A stretch of DNA of 34,001 nucleotides. Origin: Streptomyces niveus. Lineage in GTDB: Bacteria; Actinomycetota; Actinomycetes; Streptomycetales; Streptomycetaceae. The stretch lies in the NCBI RefSeq assembly GCF_001723055.1, contig NZ_MDCR01000100.1:1-34001 (forward strand). The letters run 5' to 3'. Shown one piece after another: positions 32,194-34,001 of the stretch. Positions within the stretch are counted from its first letter, which is position 1, and each line of letters starts with the position of its first letter. A program made the translations under genes and the position numbers. The notes under the pieces were generated by a model. The model saw nothing but the letters and a program-made list of their open reading frames with translations. It made no database searches and had not been told where the DNA came from.

Positions 32194-33963
32194 ATGCCCC
32201 TACTCGACGAGATCGCGACGCCTCGCGACCTCCGCACCCTCACGCCGCCCCAGCTTTCACAACTCGCCTCGGAGATAAGGGAGTTGATGATCGACGCGGT
32301 GTGCCGCTCCGGCGGTCACCTGGGCCCCAACCTGGGTGTGGTGGAGCTGACCATCGCGCTGCACCGGGTGTTCGACTCGCCGCGGGACACGCTGCTCTGG
32401 GACATCGGCCACCAGACGTACGTACAGAAGCTGCTGACCGGCCGCGCCGCCGGGTTCGACGGGCTGCGTACGCGCGGCGGGCTGTCCGGTTACGCCTCGC
32501 GGACCGAGTCCGAGCACGACGTGATCGAGAACTCGCACGCGTCGACGGCGCTCAGTTACGCGGACGGCCTGGCGCGCGCACGGGAGTTGAGCAGCGAGGG
32601 GGACCGCGCGGTGGTCGCGGTCATCGGGGACGGGGCGCTGACCGGCGGCCTGGCGTGGGAGGCCCTGAACAACCTGGGCGGCGCGCGGCAGCGCCCGGTG
32701 ATCGTGGTGCTGAACGACAACGAGCGCTCGTACGCGCCCACGGTGGGCGGGCTGGCGACGCACCTGGGGAAGCTGCGGTCGGCGAGGGGGCCTGGGAACG
32801 TCTTCGAGGAGTTCGGTTTCGGCTATCTGGGCCCGGTGGACGGGCACGACATCGCCGCCGTGGAGGAGGCGCTGGGCCGGGCGCGGGCACTGGGCGGTCC
32901 GGTGGTGGTGCATGTGGTGACGGAGAAGGGCCGGGGCTGGGAGACGGCGGAGACGAACGAACTGGACCGCTGCCATGTGGTCCGCGCCACCCCTTCCTCG
33001 TCCGCCGCACCTGCTTCCTCCCCCTCCTGGACGGCGGTGTTCTCGGACGAGATGGTCCGTATCGGTGCGGAGCGCCCGGATGTCGTGGCGATCACGGCGG
33101 CGATGGCGGAACCGGTCGGACTGCTTGACTTCCAGCGGGAGTTCCCGGCGCGCACGATCGACGTGGGGATCGCCGAGCAGCACGCGGCCGCCGCGGCGGC
33201 CGGCCTGGCGCTGGGCGGGCTGCATCCGGTGCTGGCCATCTACGCGACGTTCGGCAACCGCATGATCGACCAGATGGTCACCGACATCGCCCTGCACTCG
33301 GCGCCCGTGACGCTGGTGCTGGACCGCGCGGGCGTGACCGGCGACGACGGGGCCAGCCACAACGGCATGTGGGACCTGACGCTCTTCCAGGCCGTGCCCG
33401 GCATCCGTATCGCCGCGCCGCGCGACGGCACGCGGCTGCGTGAACTGCTCGGCGAGGCGGTCGCCTGGGACCAGGGCCCGACGGTACTGCGCTTCCCCAA
33501 GGGCACGACCGGCGCGGACATCCCCGCCATCGACACGACCGACGGCTTCGACGTGCTCCACAACGCGCCGGGCCGCGACGTACTGATCGTGTCGGTCGGC
33601 CCGATGGCCCGTCTCGCCCTCGATGTCGCGGGGCGGCTCGCGGACGCGGGCGTGGGGGCGACGGTGGTCGACCCGCGCTGGGTCGTCCCGGTCAACCCCA
33701 CGCTGGTGGAGGCCGCGGCGTACTTCAAGCAGGTGATCACCATCGAGGACAGCGGACGCGTGGGCGGCGTGGGCACGGCGTTCACGCAGGCGCTGGGCGA
33801 CGCCGGGATCACCACGCCCGTACGGAACTTCGGCCTGCCGCGCGAGTTCCTGGACCACGGCTCACGGGCCCAGGTCCTCGCCCACTGCGGCCTGACCGCC
33901 GACGCCGTCACCACCGAGGTGCTGGCGGCCCGTACGACCTCCGAGAGGACACTCACCTCATGA
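32194..33963 (+). CDS. dxs: 1-Deoxy-D-xylulose-5-phosphate synthase (DXS)
   Basis: Thiamine-diphosphate enzyme that joins pyruvate and glyceraldehyde 3-phosphate, the first step of the MEP pathway. It has 589 aa, a little short of the usual 620 to 640. The cofactor-binding motif begins GDGALTGG at Gly145 and continues to LNDNERSYAPTVGGL. GGHLGPNLGVVELTIALH is the N-terminal substrate-side motif, and DVGIAEQHAAAAAAGLALGG holds the catalytic Glu and His. DRAGVTGDDGASHNGMWDL is typical of actinomycete DXS. The shortening lies mainly in the linker after the VVTEKGRGWETAE segment. ATG 32194 has GGAGGA at 7 bases. Its stop overlaps the start of ispG, so it is part of a dedicated MEP set. Confidence 0.95.
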   Translation: MPLLDEIATPRDLRTLTPPQLSQLASEIRELMIDAVCRSGGHLGPNLGVVELTIALHRVFDSPRDTLLWDIGHQTYVQKLLTGRAAGFDGLRTRGGLSGYASRTESEHDVIENSHASTALSYADGLARARELSSEGDRAVVAVIGDGALTGGLAWEALNNLGGARQRPVIVVLNDNERSYAPTVGGLATHLGKLRSARGPGNVFEEFGFGYLGPVDGHDIAAVEEALGRARALGGPVVVHVVTEKGRGWETAETNELDRCHVVRATPSSSAAPASSPSWTAVFSDEMVRIGAERPDVVAITAAMAEPVGLLDFQREFPARTIDVGIAEQHAAAAAAGLALGGLHPVLAIYATFGNRMIDQMVTDIALHSAPVTLVLDRAGVTGDDGASHNGMWDLTLFQAVPGIRIAAPRDGTRLRELLGEAVAWDQGPTVLRFPKGTTGADIPAIDTTDGFDVLHNAPGRDVLIVSVGPMARLALDVAGRLADAGVGATVVDPRWVVPVNPTLVEAAAYFKQVITIEDSGRVGGVGTAFTQALGDAGITTPVRNFGLPREFLDHGSRAQVLAHCGLTADAVTTEVLAARTTSERTLTS

Positions 33964-34001
33964 CCGCCATCGCTTTGGGCATGCCGGATGTTCCGACGAA
34001 G
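33960..34001 (+). CDS. ispG: Start of 4-hydroxy-3-methylbut-2-enyl diphosphate synthase (IspG), cut by window edge
   Basis: Only 14 codons are inside the window: MTAIALGMPDVPTK. This is nearly the same as the N-terminus I remember for Streptomyces IspG (MTAISLGMP, VPTK). The ATG overlaps the dxs stop as ATGA. IspG makes HMBPP, the substrate of IspH, whose gene opens the same operon. The call rests on these few residues plus context. Confidence 0.75.
   Translation, partial: MTAIALGMPDVPTK

Overview
The window is chromosomal DNA of a Streptomyces or a very close relative. GC content is very high, third codon positions are almost all G or C, GTG and TTG starts are common, and many neighbouring genes overlap by ATGA or GTGA. 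The sigma factor at the left edge is HrdD-like. A sugar ABC transporter lacks its own ATPase, as is usual in this genus. The window holds 28 protein genes, 26 of them complete and two cut by the edges. I saw no rRNA, tRNA or CRISPR array.

Left part, about 1-16,300: ordinary chromosomal genes. They are hrdD (cut by the left edge, with a SigR-type promoter), a DJ-1/PfpI protein, and a four-gene sugar operon (lipoprotein, two permeases, a NagZ-like GH3 enzyme). That operon has a DasR-like site in front and a perfect 19-bp inverted repeat inside. Next come a LigB-type dioxygenase divergent from a MarR regulator, a 14-TM MFS exporter with a TetR regulator, and a secreted M6 metalloprotease. A shortened, apparently inactive adenylate-forming protein is divergent from a free-standing trpF. 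A MITE-like element follows, then a phospholipase D/cardiolipin synthase-type protein and a class I PPK2 kinase with a small upstream ORF.

Right part, about 16,330 to the right edge: two divergent operons that look like most of a natural-product gene cluster which continues beyond the window. The minus-strand operon, in transcription order, encodes two DegT/DnrJ/EryC1 aminotransferases, a WbpA-like nucleotide-sugar dehydrogenase, a CreE-like flavin monooxygenase and a CreD-like lyase. The last two are the expected pair of the aspartate-nitrosuccinate (ANS) pathway, which releases nitrous acid for N-N bond or diazo formation. The plus-strand operon encodes IspH, a short-chain polyprenyl diphosphate synthase, a Gfo/Idh/MocA dehydrogenase, a xylose-isomerase-like TIM barrel, an M20 hydrolase, a malate/lactate-type dehydrogenase, a second Gfo/Idh/MocA protein, an unrecognised 161-aa protein, DXS and the start of IspG.

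My reading, which is inference, is that the cluster joins three modules: extra MEP-pathway enzymes plus a prenyl synthase (a terpenoid part), an amino-sugar or aminocyclitol module, and ANS nitrite supply (an N-N, diazo or nitroso group). I know of no described compound with this gene set. No terpene cyclase, glycosyltransferase or diazotising ligase lies inside the window, so the product cannot be named. The shared promoter region between the two operons carries three GCAAT-containing heptamers at exact 11-bp spacing, a layout typical of SARP activator sites.
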